Origin: Helicobacter suis
GTDB lineage: Bacteria; Campylobacterota; Campylobacteria; Campylobacterales; Helicobacteraceae
NCBI RefSeq assembly: GCF_902196125.1
Contig: NZ_CABIKG010000001.1
Coordinates: 92,510 to 156,509, forward strand
Direction of reading: 5' to 3'
DNA length: 64,000 nucleotides
The notes below the pieces were generated by a model, which did no database searches, was not told where the DNA came from, and worked only from the letters and a program-made list of their open reading frames with translations. This document shows, in pieces, positions 45,096-54,610 of this stretch. How positions within the stretch are numbered: the stretch's first letter is position 1; each line of letters begins with the position of its first letter. A program made the position numbers and the translations under genes.

Positions 45096-45718
45096 TATTT
45101 TTCTTTGAGTAGATGTAAAAATACCCAGCCACTTTTAACCCGTCCCCAGCCATGCTTAATTTCTAATACATGCACTTCCTGACCGCGCAAAATTTTAGCC
45201 ACCACTTTAGAATGCGTGCTAGGTTGCAAGCGTACATTAACCACACTATAAACTACATAGTAAGTTTTATAGGAGGGTTCAATATTTTCTGGAGGTGGGG
45301 TTGGAGTTAGAGGTGGGTTTGGAGCTGGGGTTGGGGCTTGGACTGGAGTTGGATTTGGATTTGGAGTTGGGGTTGGGTTTGGATTTGGAGCTGGAGGCGA
45401 GGCGACTTGATTTTGTGGGGAGGCTTGTGGTTGGTTTGTGGTTGGCTTAGGATTTGGCACTTCTGTATCTTGGTTTTGTGGTGTTTCTTGGGAGTTTTGT
45501 GGGGGGTTTTCTTGGGTTTTAGCTGGTTTTAAATTGGGTGTGGTGGTTTCTGTAGTCTTTGTAGTTTTAGTAGTCTTAATAGAGGAGGACTCTATAGGGG
45601 TTTGTTTATTTTGCTGTAGGTGGTGTAGACCTATAAAGGTTGCTACATAAAAAGCTAATAATAGTAGCAAAACCCCACAAGCAAACCCATATAGTTTTAA
45701 ATAAACTTTGAGTGCCAT
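45095..45718 (-). CDS. membrane-anchored SH3-domain protein with Pro/Asn/Thr-rich linker
   Basis: About 207 residues. A single N-terminal membrane segment (about 10-32) is followed by a low-complexity linker of over 100 residues (KTTKTTKTTE, then PNPNPTPTPNPNP-type repeats). The C-terminal bacterial SH3 domain is at about 150-205 (VNVRLQPSTHSKVVAKILRG). Such proteins bind peptidoglycan or peptides in the periplasm. I prefer ATG 45718 (GAGGT 5 bp upstream) over the GTG at 45724. The linker DNA is a run of near-repeats and probably varies in length between strains. Confidence 0.82.
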   Translation of the reverse strand: MALKVYLKLYGFACGVLLLLLAFYVATFIGLHHLQQNKQTPIESSSIKTTKTTKTTETTTPNLKPAKTQENPPQNSQETPQNQDTEVPNPKPTTNQPQASPQNQVASPPAPNPNPTPTPNPNPTPVQAPTPAPNPPLTPTPPPENIEPSYKTYYVVYSVVNVRLQPSTHSKVVAKILRGQEVHVLEIKHGWGRVKSGWVFLHLLKEK

Positions 45719-45725
45719 GATCACC

Positions 45726-46697
45726 TCATATAAATTTAATTCTTTCTGATGCTAAAACCACTTCCCCTAAATAAAACCCCCCCACCGCGCACAGGGCTTT
45801 AAAATGCATAGGCGCAACCACCCCAACCATTCCAACCCCCATATTAAACACCCGCAAACATTCCTCTAAAGGCACTAGAGACTTTAACCAGTTAAAAATG
45901 GGCATCTGTGGGAGATTTTTAAGCTCTATCACAGCCCCAAGAGAGGGAGGCAAAATACGGGGTAAATTATACACCAATCCCCCGCCAGTAATATGGGCAA
46001 GGGCGCGGATTTTAGATCGCAATTTGAGTAAATGCCCATAAAGCCGTGTGGGGGTTAAAAGAATCTCTAATAAGCTTTGATTATCTAAATGTGTGGGGGG
46101 TTTTTGTGTCTTTAGCAAATGGCGCACTAAAGAAAAACCGTTACTGTGTAGCCCACTGCTTGCAAAGCCTACCAAAATATCCCCCGCCTTTATCTGATCT
46201 ATTTGGGGTAAATTGCGCTTTTCTACCACCCCCACACAAAAACCAGCCAAATCAAAAGCCCCCCTTGTATAAAAACCCTTCATCTGCGCACTCTCTCCGC
46301 CTAAAAGCGCACATTCTGCTAATTTACAGCCCCTTACAATGCCCTCTAAAATTTCTAAGGCTTGGTTTTGGTTGAGTTTAGGGGTGGCGTAATAATCTAA
46401 AAAGAAAAGAGGTTTAGCAAAGCTACAGAGTAAATCATTAGTATTCATCGCCACTAAATCTAACCCAATCTGGCTTAGTTTTTTAGCTTGAGAAGCTAGA
46501 AGTAATTTAGAACCCACCCCATCGCTGCAGGCAATGAGTACCGGCTCTTTTAAATCTGTAGGCAAAGCATAGGCCCCAAAAAATCCCCCCACTCCCTGTA
46601 AAACCTGCGGGTTATAGGTTTGCTCCGCTAAGGGTTTAAGAGATTGTACAAAATCCTGTGCCCCCTTTAAATCCACCCCGCTTTGTTGATAAAGCAT
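45726..46697 (-). CDS. purM: phosphoribosylformylglycinamidine cyclo-ligase
   Basis: 323 residues. PurM makes AIR from FGAM, the step after PurL. MLYQQSGVDLKGAQDFVQ is the conserved start. ACSDGVGSKLLLA, ALLGGESAQMKGFY and AHITGGGLVYNLPRIL are family motifs. It lies between the SH3-domain gene and the oppB-like gene, a position that holds no purine gene in H. pylori. With purL at 17.3 kb it indicates a working de novo purine route. Confidence 0.93.
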   Translation of the reverse strand: MLYQQSGVDLKGAQDFVQSLKPLAEQTYNPQVLQGVGGFFGAYALPTDLKEPVLIACSDGVGSKLLLASQAKKLSQIGLDLVAMNTNDLLCSFAKPLFFLDYYATPKLNQNQALEILEGIVRGCKLAECALLGGESAQMKGFYTRGAFDLAGFCVGVVEKRNLPQIDQIKAGDILVGFASSGLHSNGFSLVRHLLKTQKPPTHLDNQSLLEILLTPTRLYGHLLKLRSKIRALAHITGGGLVYNLPRILPPSLGAVIELKNLPQMPIFNWLKSLVPLEECLRVFNMGVGMVGVVAPMHFKALCAVGGFYLGEVVLASERIKFI

Positions 46698-47762
46698 TTA
46701 GCGCCTTTCAAAATCAATACGCGGATCAACTAAAGTATAGGTTAAATCGCTAATTAGATTGATCAAAAGCCCTAAAAGTGTAAAAATATAAAGCGAGCCA
46801 AAGACCACAGGATAATCACGACTCATCAAACTATCAAAACTAAGTAGCCCTAGCCCATCTAAACTAAAAATAATTTCAATAAGCAAACTCCCGCTAAAAA
46901 ACATGCCCAAAAACGCCCCCGGGAAACTAGAAATCACTAAAAGCATTGCGTTTCTAAAAACATGCCCATAAAAAATACGGCCTTCACTTGCGCCTTTAGC
47001 CCGCGCGCTGATAAGATACAGTTTACCCATTTCATCTAAAAAGGAATTTTTCACTAAAAGCGTGAGGCTAGCAAACCCGCCAATGCTCATGCAAAGCACC
47101 GGTAAACTAATGTGCCATAAATAATCCTTGATTTTTCCTAAAGTGCTTAGAGTCTCAAAATTATCGCTCACTAAGCCCTTGAGTGGAAAGATTTGCCAGT
47201 AAGTCCCTGAGGCAAAAAGCACAATTAAAATTAAGGCAAATAAAAAGGCGGGGATAGCATTAGCTATGACAATAGCAATACTACTCATGGCATCTATTTG
47301 TGAATTATTATGCCTTGCTTTGTAAATGCCAAGCGGGATAGAAAGCAGGTAGATTAGTAGAGTACTAAAAAAACCTAGCGAGATAGAGACGGGTAATTTT
47401 TCTTTGATTAGATCAACCACGCTAATTTGGCGATAAAAGCTCTGTCCAAAGTCAAAGCACACATATTTTTTAAGCATAATAAGATAGCGCTCCCATAAGG
47501 GTTTATCAAAACCATAAAGTTTAGTGAGCTCTAAATAAAGCGCGCTATCCATGCCCAAACCCCCTTTATAAGCGCTCTCTTTGAGTTGTTGATCGCGCAA
47601 AGAAATATTGCTGCTCTCTTGGTTAGAGGCATTGCTTAATTTAGCCATCATTTGTTCTACAGGACCACCTGGTGCACTTTGGATAATAAAAAAATTAATT
47701 GTAATGATCCCCCATAAAGTAGGGATAATCAACAAAAGCCGTTTAAGAATATAAGAGAGCAT
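46698..47762 (-). CDS. ABC transporter permease, oligopeptide type (YejB/OppB-like)
   Basis: 354 residues with about six membrane segments and the typical N-terminus [20 protein letters not shown]. The binding-protein-dependent EAA-type loop is seen as [20 protein letters not shown]. It starts directly after the stop of the substrate-binding protein. The matching YejE/OppC permease and ATPase are not adjacent. H. pylori has the same pair (HP1251/HP1252). Confidence 0.9.
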   Translation of the reverse strand: MLSYILKRLLLIIPTLWGIITINFFIIQSAPGGPVEQMMAKLSNASNQESSNISLRDQQLKESAYKGGLGMDSALYLELTKLYGFDKPLWERYLIMLKKYVCFDFGQSFYRQISVVDLIKEKLPVSISLGFFSTLLIYLLSIPLGIYKARHNNSQIDAMSSIAIVIANAIPAFLFALILIVLFASGTYWQIFPLKGLVSDNFETLSTLGKIKDYLWHISLPVLCMSIGGFASLTLLVKNSFLDEMGKLYLISARAKGASEGRIFYGHVFRNAMLLVISSFPGAFLGMFFSGSLLIEIIFSLDGLGLLSFDSLMSRDYPVVFGSLYIFTLLGLLINLISDLTYTLVDPRIDFERR

Positions 47763-49550
47763 TTAAGGTTTCTTTTCTAAATTTTTATCCCACCACAAAT
47801 AAGGCGAAAAGCCATAGGGGGGATTTTTAAGCATGCCAATTTTATCCCAGTAAGCAATGCGCCAAAAAGAAGCGTGGTAGTGAGGGATCACATAAAACCC
47901 CCAGAGTAAAACCCGATCAAGGGCGCGTACAGTGGCAATTTGGCTAGTTCGATCCTTAGCGCTAATAATAGAGTTAATTAAAGAATCAATTACCGGACTA
48001 GCAATACCGGCATAATTATAACTCCCCTCTTGTTTGGCGCTAGCACTCCCCCAAAAATAGCGTTGTTCATTGCCCGGAAAAAGTGATTGTCCAATAGCCC
48101 CCACCACCATATCAAAATCAAATTTCTTTAAACGGCCCATGTACTGGCTTAAATCTACTTTTTGAATCAGTAGATGGATACCTAGTACTTTTAAATTTTT
48201 AGCATAGGCTAGAGCTAGGCGCTCAAAGGCTTGGTTATTAAGTAAAAGTGTGAAAATAAAGGGCTTTTTAGTTTTTGCATTGATGAGTTGATTATTGCGC
48301 ACTACATAACCTGCCTGTTTTAAAAGTGCTTGGGCGTATTTGAGATTTTCACGCCGATTCTCCCCTAATTTTTGCGCCCCATCGCTACGAGGGATCAAAT
48401 AGGGGCTTGTAAAAATACGCGGGTTATACTCATTGAGGGCTTTTTTATAGCGCTCTAAGATTTGTAGCTCCTCACCTTGAGGCAAACCCCTAGAGGCAAA
48501 GATAGAATTACTAAAATAGCTCTTGGTACGGGTGTACTGTGAAAAAAAGAGATTACGGTTAGCCCATTCAAAATCAAAGGCATAAAAGAGAGCTTCTCTA
48601 ACGCGCAAATCCTTAAAAAGCTCCCTGCGGGTGTTCATAAAAAACCCTTGCATGCCTGCCGGTAAAGCGTGTTCTAAGCGCTTTTTAATGATCTTGCCCT
48701 CTTTAATGCCCTTGCCTACATAGCTGCGCGCCCAAACTTTAGCCGCGCTCTCCATGCGCCAATCATACGCCCCGCTTAAAAAAGCCTGCAAGGCCACCGA
48801 ATCGTCTTTGTAATAATCAAAGCGGATTGTATCAAAGTTGTATAACCCCCTTTGGGTGGGCAGATTTTGAGCCCAGTAGTGTTTATTGCGTGTGTAGGTG
48901 ATTTGCTTGCCAATGCTAAAGGATTGGATTGTATAAGGCCCACTAGAAACAGGGACTAAAAGCGGATTTTTATCAAAGCCATATTTTGTAAAAAAGTGTT
49001 TGGGTAGAATTTGGAGTTGCCCTAAAATTAGGGGTAATTCTCTATTATGGCTATCTTTAAAGATAAATTTAACATGGTGATCATCTAGCACTAGCGCTTC
49101 TTTAACATCGCCATAATATTGCCTAAAAACCGGACTCCCCTTTTGTATCAAAATATCAAAGCTGTATTTGACATCTGTAGCCAAAATAGGCACTCCATCG
49201 CTAAAACGCGCGCGATCATCAATGGTAAAAATCACAAAGCTATGATCAGGGGCTACTTGAATGTCTTTAGCAATGAGGGCATACTCGGCGTAAGGTTCAT
49301 CTAGGCTTTGAGCTAGCAGGGTATCATAAAGTAAATCCAGCCCGCTAGCCTTGCTACCCTTAAGTACAAAAGGATTAAGGCTATCAAAAGTACCCAGCGC
49401 ATAACTTCTTAAAATCCCGCCTTTGGGGGCGTTAGCATTGGCATAGTCAAAGTGCGTAAAATTTTTGCTATATTTAGCAGGCTCACTTAGAGAAATAAAG
49501 GGCGCAGCGTTTAAGGGCAAAAGCAAAAATAAAACAATTGAGTATTTCAT
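47763..49550 (-). CDS. extracytoplasmic peptide/solute-binding protein (YejA/OppA-like, SBP family 5)
   Basis: 595 residues. A signal peptide ([15 protein letters not shown]) is followed by a family 5 binding domain. [23 protein letters not shown] matches the YejA subgroup start. [20 protein letters not shown] and [11 protein letters not shown] are the usual motifs. It delivers peptides (in other bacteria microcin-type peptides) to the adjacent permease. The 3' end abuts the permease gene and the 5' end overlaps trpS by 4 bp. Confidence 0.9.
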   Translation of the reverse strand: MKYSIVLFLLLPLNAAPFISLSEPAKYSKNFTHFDYANANAPKGGILRSYALGTFDSLNPFVLKGSKASGLDLLYDTLLAQSLDEPYAEYALIAKDIQVAPDHSFVIFTIDDRARFSDGVPILATDVKYSFDILIQKGSPVFRQYYGDVKEALVLDDHHVKFIFKDSHNRELPLILGQLQILPKHFFTKYGFDKNPLLVPVSSGPYTIQSFSIGKQITYTRNKHYWAQNLPTQRGLYNFDTIRFDYYKDDSVALQAFLSGAYDWRMESAAKVWARSYVGKGIKEGKIIKKRLEHALPAGMQGFFMNTRRELFKDLRVREALFYAFDFEWANRNLFFSQYTRTKSYFSNSIFASRGLPQGEELQILERYKKALNEYNPRIFTSPYLIPRSDGAQKLGENRRENLKYAQALLKQAGYVVRNNQLINAKTKKPFIFTLLLNNQAFERLALAYAKNLKVLGIHLLIQKVDLSQYMGRLKKFDFDMVVGAIGQSLFPGNEQRYFWGSASAKQEGSYNYAGIASPVIDSLINSIISAKDRTSQIATVRALDRVLLWGFYVIPHYHASFWRIAYWDKIGMLKNPPYGFSPYLWWDKNLEKKP

Positions 49551-50542
49551 AATAAACCCATTAATTGCTTAGCTCTCTGGTAGGTTTGTTTAGCTAGTGG
49601 GGCAATATTTTCTTTACCCTTTTTTAAAATATCTAAAACATAGGCTGAATCTTTTTGCAATCTTTCATAATTTTGCTGGATAGGGCGCAGGGTATCAATT
49701 ACAACCTCAGTTAAGGCCTTTTTAAAATCGCCATAACCCTTGCCCTCAAATTCAATCTCTATTTCTGATTGGGATTTTGCACTCAAAAGGCTATAGATGT
49801 TAAGAAGGTTATAAATCCCCGGACGCGATTGATCAAAAACTAGCGTACCTACTGAATCTGTAGTCGCCTTTTTGATCTTTTTAATAATACTCTGCTCACT
49901 ATCTAACAAAAATAAAGCATGGAAAGTCCCCTTGTTAGATTTACTCATTTTTACACTTGGATCATCTAGCCCCATTACACGCGCGCCTTGAGTAGCAATT
50001 AAGGGCTCAGGCACTTTAAAACATGGCCCAAAATCGCGGTTAAACTTAATGGCTAAATTTCTAGCTAATTCTAAATGTTGTTTTTGATCCGCGCCTACAG
50101 GTACAGCATCTGTTTGGTAAAGCAAAATATCAGCAGCCATAAGCACCGGATAATTAAACAACCCCACCCCGATATTTTCCTCTTTGGCGCTTTTATCTTT
50201 AAATTGAGTCATGCGGCTTAATTCGCCCATGCTAGCAATGCAATCTAAAAGCCAAGTGAGCGCCCCATGCTCTTCTATTTGGCTTTGGATAAAAAGGGTG
50301 GATTTATCCGGATCAATCCCGCAAGCTAAAAGCATGCTAGCCATCTCTAAAGTTTGTTTGTACAAATTCTTAGGGTCTTGGGGCAAAGTGATAGCATGGG
50401 AGTTGACAATACAAAAAATGGCCTCGTAACTATCTTGCATACTCACCCAGTGCTTGATCGCGCCTAAATAATTGCCCAAATGCATGCCCCCAGTAGGCTG
50501 GATACCTGAAAAAACCCGCTTTCTTATCTCTGTGCTATGCAA
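49547..50542 (-). CDS. trpS: tryptophanyl-tRNA synthetase
   Basis: 331-residue class I synthetase with the HIGH-like site [18 protein letters not shown] near the N-terminus and KMSKSNKG near residue 200. The only reasonable start is TTG at 50542 (GAGG 8 bp upstream), inside the 3' end of the bioC-like gene. It overlaps the binding-protein gene downstream by 4 bp. Normal length for the genus. Confidence 0.94.
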   Translation of the reverse strand: MHSTEIRKRVFSGIQPTGGMHLGNYLGAIKHWVSMQDSYEAIFCIVNSHAITLPQDPKNLYKQTLEMASMLLACGIDPDKSTLFIQSQIEEHGALTWLLDCIASMGELSRMTQFKDKSAKEENIGVGLFNYPVLMAADILLYQTDAVPVGADQKQHLELARNLAIKFNRDFGPCFKVPEPLIATQGARVMGLDDPSVKMSKSNKGTFHALFLLDSEQSIIKKIKKATTDSVGTLVFDQSRPGIYNLLNIYSLLSAKSQSEIEIEFEGKGYGDFKKALTEVVIDTLRPIQQNYERLQKDSAYVLDILKKGKENIAPLAKQTYQRAKQLMGLL

Positions 50543-51228
50543 AACACTACCTCGTAATCTAAAGTTTTAAGGGGGATTTGTTTTAACGCCTTTTTTTGTG
50601 CATAAGACAAACCCCCGCCTCCAAGTAACCCTCCAAATTTAAGCTGCTCAAGTAACTCTTGTCTGTTTTGAAAATGCTGGGCGAAATGTTGAGTCCACAT
50701 TTTGTACTTAAACTGATTAAAACTACGCTCTAAAATGGCTTTTGTTTGCTCTTGTGATCGCAAAGGTGATTGTGTGCCTAAAAAGGCATGCAGGGCGTGT
50801 AAACTTCTATTTGTGTGCACAGCTAAAGCGATATTTGTACTCTGCAAACAAAGGCGTATGCATAAAGATTCGAGTTGCTTAGCCCACTGCAAAGAGGAGC
50901 TAGCAATGATTAAATCACAGGGGCTTAAAAGAATGTTCTCAAAATCTGCACAGATAAGAGAGACTTTTTGTACGCCCTCTATACTTTGCGGGTGCTCGGT
51001 GAGCATTTCTAGGCAAATATCTATGCCTATAAATTCGTGGGCAGAAAGATTAAAGCGGGAAAATTGTTTGATCACATTGCCACTCCCACAGCCTAAATCA
51101 AGCACGCGTGCATAAGAACGGCCGGCTAAATGGCTTAATAATTGGCTGATGATTCGATCTTGCACATGGCAATAGTGCGCATAACTTTTTGCAACCCGGT
51201 TAAAAGAGTGGCACACCACTTCACCCAA
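50524..51228 (-). CDS. bioC: SAM-dependent methyltransferase, BioC-like
   Basis: About 234 residues. [19 protein letters not shown] near the start is the FxxAAxxYxxxAxxQ signature of BioC, which methylates malonyl-ACP to begin biotin synthesis. SAM motif I is [13 protein letters not shown] propose the TTG start at 51228 (AAGGGG 6 bp upstream), because the frame further upstream (to 51312) runs over the secG promoter. H. pylori has a BioC gene at this place (HP1254). The C-terminal half is divergent, so the precise role is less sure. Confidence 0.75.
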   Translation of the reverse strand: MGEVVCHSFNRVAKSYAHYCHVQDRIISQLLSHLAGRSYARVLDLGCGSGNVIKQFSRFNLSAHEFIGIDICLEMLTEHPQSIEGVQKVSLICADFENILLSPCDLIIASSSLQWAKQLESLCIRLCLQSTNIALAVHTNRSLHALHAFLGTQSPLRSQEQTKAILERSFNQFKYKMWTQHFAQHFQNRQELLEQLKFGGLLGGGGLSYAQKKALKQIPLKTLDYEVVFCIAQR

Positions 51229-51275
51229 CTCACACCCCTTAAAAGTATCAAACTCTAATTTTAATAAATTTTTGC

Positions 51276-51281
51276 TAAGAT
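51276..51281 (+). promoter_or_regulatory. extended -10 box for secG
   Basis: TGCTAAGAT (TAAGAT at 51276-51281) predicts transcription from about 51288. This rules out translation from 51272 and supports the TTG at 51317 as the secG start. Confidence 0.45.
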
Positions 51282-51316
51282 CGCCTTTTAACCCTAGTAG
51301 ATTTTGGAGCACGCGT

Positions 51317-51745
51317 TTGAGTAGTCTGCTTTTGATTTTACAGATTGTTTTGGCTGTACTGATTGTGATCGTCGTGTTATTACAAAAAAGCTCTAGTATC
51401 GGTTTAGGGGCTTATAGCGGGAGTAATGAATCGCTTTTTGGGGCAAAAGGTCCAGCTAGCTTTTTGGCTAAACTAACCATGTTTTTAGGTTTTCTCTTTC
51501 TCTCTAACACCATTGCGCTAGGTTATTTTTACAACAAGGAATATAATATTAGCATTTTAGATAGAGCGCCTAAAAACTCTTTAAGCCCGGCTCCCTTAGT
51601 ACCCCAAAACCCTAACTCTAACCCTTTAAATAACCCCTTATTAACCCCGCCCCCTGCTGGTCCTCTTGTGCCTAAGAAATCAGAAGGTTTAATACCTACA
51701 CCAAAGCAAACTCCCCAAAAACCCCCTCAAAGTAAAGGACTTTAA
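51317..51745 (+). CDS. secG: protein translocase subunit SecG
   Basis: About 142 residues. SecG belongs to the SecYEG channel. Two membrane segments (about 3-22 and 52-72) flank [20 protein letters not shown], the SecG core. The C-terminal tail is Pro/Asn/Leu-rich ([18 protein letters not shown]), as in H. pylori. The start is TTG at 51317, with GGAG 7 bp upstream and a promoter after 51272. Divergent from bioC. The stop overlaps the frr start by 1 bp. Confidence 0.9.
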   Translation: MSSLLLILQIVLAVLIVIVVLLQKSSSIGLGAYSGSNESLFGAKGPASFLAKLTMFLGFLFLSNTIALGYFYNKEYNISILDRAPKNSLSPAPLVPQNPNSNPLNNPLLTPPPAGPLVPKKSEGLIPTPKQTPQKPPQSKGL

Positions 51746-52302
51746 TGTTAGATGCCATTTATCAGCATAGCCAAGAGCAAATGCAAAAGAGTTTGCAATC
51801 TCTTTTAAAAGATTTTACAACCCTGCGCAGTGGCAAGGTTTCTATTAATCTGCTTGAACATGTACGCGTTGATTATTATAACTCCCCAACCCCGCTTAAT
51901 CAAGTGGCCTCTATTCTCTCAACAGATGCCTCTACCCTTACAATCACGCCTTGGGAAAAGGGTTTGCTTAAAGAAATTGAGCGGGCTTTGCAAGAGGCTA
52001 ATTTGGGGGTTAATCCTAATAATGATGGGGAAACTATTAAGCTTTTTTTCCCCCCTATGACAAGCGAGCAACGCAAAGAAATTGCTAAAGAAGCTAAGGC
52101 TATGGGTGAAAAGGCTAAGGTAGCGGTGCGCAATATCCGCCAAGATGCCAATAACCAGATTAAAAAACTAGAAAAAGAGAAAAGCATTAGTGCAGATGAG
52201 AATAAAAAGGCTTTAGCTGAGGTACAAAAACACACCGACGCCTTTATTAATAAGATCGAGCAGGCGGTTAAGGCTAAAGAAGAAGAGGTACTTAAACTTT
52301 AA
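51745..52302 (+). CDS. frr: ribosome recycling factor
   Basis: 185 residues, full length. The RRF core [23 protein letters not shown] and [18 protein letters not shown] are diagnostic. It splits post-termination ribosomes with EF-G. Coupled by 1-bp overlaps to secG before and pyrE after it. Order secG-frr-pyrE is as in H. pylori. Confidence 0.96.
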   Translation: MLDAIYQHSQEQMQKSLQSLLKDFTTLRSGKVSINLLEHVRVDYYNSPTPLNQVASILSTDASTLTITPWEKGLLKEIERALQEANLGVNPNNDGETIKLFFPPMTSEQRKEIAKEAKAMGEKAKVAVRNIRQDANNQIKKLEKEKSISADENKKALAEVQKHTDAFINKIEQAVKAKEEEVLKL

Positions 52303-52901
52303 TGGATATCCGGCAAATTTATAAAGATTGTGGGGCGCTTTTGGAGGGGCATTTTTTACTTAGTAGTGGCAACCACTCTAATTTTTATCTCCAATCAGCA
52401 AAGGTCCTAGAATACCCAAGACTAGCTGAGAAACTTGCCAAAGCTCTAGCGCAAAAAATCATACACGCCCATTTAAAAGTAGAAAGCATTTGTTCGCCAG
52501 CATTAGGGGGGATTTTAGCGGGTTATGAATTAGCTAGGGCTCTTGGTGTGCGCTTTATTTTTACCGAACGGGTAAAAGGAGAGATGACACTTAGACGGGG
52601 TTTTTCTGTCAAAGAAGGCGAAAAGTTTTTAATCTGTGAGGATATTATCACAACGGGCGGATCGGCTTTGGAGTCTAGTCTTTGTTTGCAAAATCTAGGG
52701 GCGCGGGTAGTGGGTTTTGCTAGTTTAGCTAATAGAGGCATCTGTACCCCTGATTCTAATTTGCATAATAATCCTGCTTGTAAACTCCCCTCTTTGCCTT
52801 TCTTCACCCTAGAAAATTTTGATTTTCCCATGTATTCTCCTGATGTTTGCCCGCTGTGTGCTCATTCCTCTCCAGTTAAACCGGGTAGCCGTGGGCTTTA
52901 A
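52302..52901 (+). CDS. pyrE: orotate phosphoribosyltransferase
   Basis: 199 residues. It converts orotate and PRPP to OMP in pyrimidine synthesis. The PRPP motif [17 protein letters not shown] and the loop [15 protein letters not shown] are present. The ATG overlaps the frr stop. The 3' end overlaps the RDD-family gene by up to 83 bp, depending on that gene's start. Confidence 0.94.
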   Translation: MDIRQIYKDCGALLEGHFLLSSGNHSNFYLQSAKVLEYPRLAEKLAKALAQKIIHAHLKVESICSPALGGILAGYELARALGVRFIFTERVKGEMTLRRGFSVKEGEKFLICEDIITTGGSALESSLCLQNLGARVVGFASLANRGICTPDSNLHNNPACKLPSLPFFTLENFDFPMYSPDVCPLCAHSSPVKPGSRGL

Positions 52902-53313
52902 ACAGACAATCCAGTCTTTACATGTAGGCTTGCGGCTTAAGGCCTTTATCACCGATGTTTTTATGATCTACACCCCCCTTTTATATATCACCACCTACTT
53001 TATTCTAGGCTCAGCACAGGCCTTTAGAGAAAACCAAATAGCTATTTTTGCCTGTGTATGCATATACGGGCTCATTTCTGCGCTTTTTTTAAGTTTGAGC
53101 GCTCAAACCCCGGGACTGCGCTATGTGGGCTTAGAACTTGTTAGAAAAGATCACTCCCGCGTGGGGTTTATGCAGGCTTTATTGCGCTTTTTTCTCTGGC
53201 TTTTGGGGGTGGCTTTGCTTGTGGGTTTGATCTTTCCCTTTATTAGTTCGCAAAAGCGGTTTTTACACGATATTTTATGCGGTACGGATATGATCACTAA
53301 AATAAGAGATTAA
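52819..53313 (+). CDS. RDD-family membrane protein
   Basis: Up to 164 residues with three membrane segments. [20 protein letters not shown] is the RDD motif (Arg and two Asp partly kept), and [11 protein letters not shown] is its conserved end. The start is unsure: ATG 52819, ATG 52843 and GTG codons to 52891 all overlap pyrE and none has a good ribosome binding site. The conserved domain begins after about residue 30. Function unknown. Matches the position of HP1258. Confidence 0.78.
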   Translation: MIFPCILLMFARCVLIPLQLNRVAVGFKQTIQSLHVGLRLKAFITDVFMIYTPLLYITTYFILGSAQAFRENQIAIFACVCIYGLISALFLSLSAQTPGLRYVGLELVRKDHSRVGFMQALLRFFLWLLGVALLVGLIFPFISSQKRFLHDILCGTDMITKIRD

Positions 53314-53407
53314 GTATTGCTTTGATGAGATTAATTGTTATTTTATACCAGAGAGGGTAATATAAAACAGCAGATTTGTATCTGGATATTAATACAATCA
53401 AGGAAAA

Positions 53408-53974
53408 ATGATGCGTGTTATTCTGATTTTACTAGGTGTACTTTTGGGGGCGTGTGTTTCTACTCATAAAAAGCAAGCTTTTTTATCTGGCATGCCAAAT
53501 TGGATGGTACAAGATCAAAGCATGTATGTAACTAGGGGGGTGGATAGTTCCCATGTCATTAATGGAGAGGTGAAAAAATCAGAGGCCATTGCTAGAGAGC
53601 GCGCTAGATTCCGCGTAGCAATCCATATTGCCGGCAAAATTAAAGATGTTTTTAAAACTACACAAAATGCCAAGCAAAAACCCTATGATGATGCTATCTT
53701 TAAAGAGATCACACAAGCAATTGCTAATAGTTTAGATAAAGAGGAACAATTAGGCGAATACATCAACCCTAATAATCAAGAAGTGTTTATGTTAGTGCGG
53801 GTAAATAGCTACAGTGTTACGCGTTTGGGGAGGGGTTTAAGCGAGATTAAAACACTAGATTCTGAAACGATTAAACAAATCATGTTAGGCGTACAAAAGG
53901 TCTTTAATGAGGCGGTATTAGAAAAAGACGCAAAATCTAACCACGATTTCACCCAAGATCGCGGTGGGCATTAG
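53408..53974 (+). CDS. LPP20-like lipoprotein
   Basis: 188 residues with lipobox LGAC (MMRVILILLGVLLGACVS). The mature part has MPNWMVQDQ, then EAIARERARFRVAIHIAGKI and NQEVFMLVRVNSYSVTRL. This is the same three-block plan as the LPP20 proteins at 39-40 kb, though diverged. AAGGA stands 3 bp before ATG 53408 and 6 bp before ATG 53411, so the second may be used. Preceded by an inverted repeat near 53374-53398. Function unknown. Confidence 0.72.
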   Translation: MMRVILILLGVLLGACVSTHKKQAFLSGMPNWMVQDQSMYVTRGVDSSHVINGEVKKSEAIARERARFRVAIHIAGKIKDVFKTTQNAKQKPYDDAIFKEITQAIANSLDKEEQLGEYINPNNQEVFMLVRVNSYSVTRLGRGLSEIKTLDSETIKQIMLGVQKVFNEAVLEKDAKSNHDFTQDRGGH

Positions 53975-54007
53975 AATTTGACCTTTTAAGACTAATGCCA
54001 CCCCAAC

Positions 54008-54610
54008 CTAAAGAGATTCATGGTTTCTGCTATTATGCATTAAAAAATCTAGGCTTTGTTGGAGTAGTTGCGCGCCTTTTAGCGTCATGATGCTTTCTGG
54101 GTGGAATTGGTAAGCTAGGGCTCTATCTTGGGGGTGATAAATCCCCATTATTATATCTTTATAATGTGCAATCACTTGTAAACAACTTGGCAAATTGCTC
54201 ACCATTAAAGAATGATAGCGCCCCACCTGCAAAGAATAGCCTAGTCCTTTAAAGGGTTCAAAGGGCTCAAGGGTGATAGTTGAGCCCATGCCATGTGCGA
54301 TCTCTATGCTCCGCACAATTTTTGCCCCATAACTCTCTGCTAAAGCCTGTAAACCTAAACAAATGCCTAAAATCGGGAAATTTCCGCGTACCCGTTTTAA
54401 AATAGGCAAGAGCTCTCCAGAATGTTGGGGATCACCTGGACCGGGTGAAATAAAAAGCAAGGGTGTTTCTTTTTCACTCTCCATCATTTTTAAAAGGGTG
54501 TCAGCAGGTGTGGTGTTTCTAAAAACTAAAACAGAGTGGCCTAATCCTTCTAAATCATAAACAAGATTATAGGTAAAAGAATCAAAATTATCTAAAAAAT
54601 AGATTTTCAT
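54008..54610 (-). CDS. trpG: anthranilate synthase component II (glutamine amidotransferase)
   Basis: 200 residues. The class I amidotransferase provides ammonia to TrpE. The catalytic cysteine is Cys84 in GICLGLQAL, and the His/Glu pair is in QFHPESIM. DNFDSFTYNLVYDL is the usual start. The ATG overlaps the trpE stop. No TrpD domain is fused and no trpD, trpC, trpF, trpB or trpA gene follows; the next gene is convergent. A shared role in folate (PabA) is possible. Confidence 0.9.
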   Translation of the reverse strand: MKIYFLDNFDSFTYNLVYDLEGLGHSVLVFRNTTPADTLLKMMESEKETPLLFISPGPGDPQHSGELLPILKRVRGNFPILGICLGLQALAESYGAKIVRSIEIAHGMGSTITLEPFEPFKGLGYSLQVGRYHSLMVSNLPSCLQVIAHYKDIIMGIYHPQDRALAYQFHPESIMTLKGAQLLQQSLDFLMHNSRNHESL

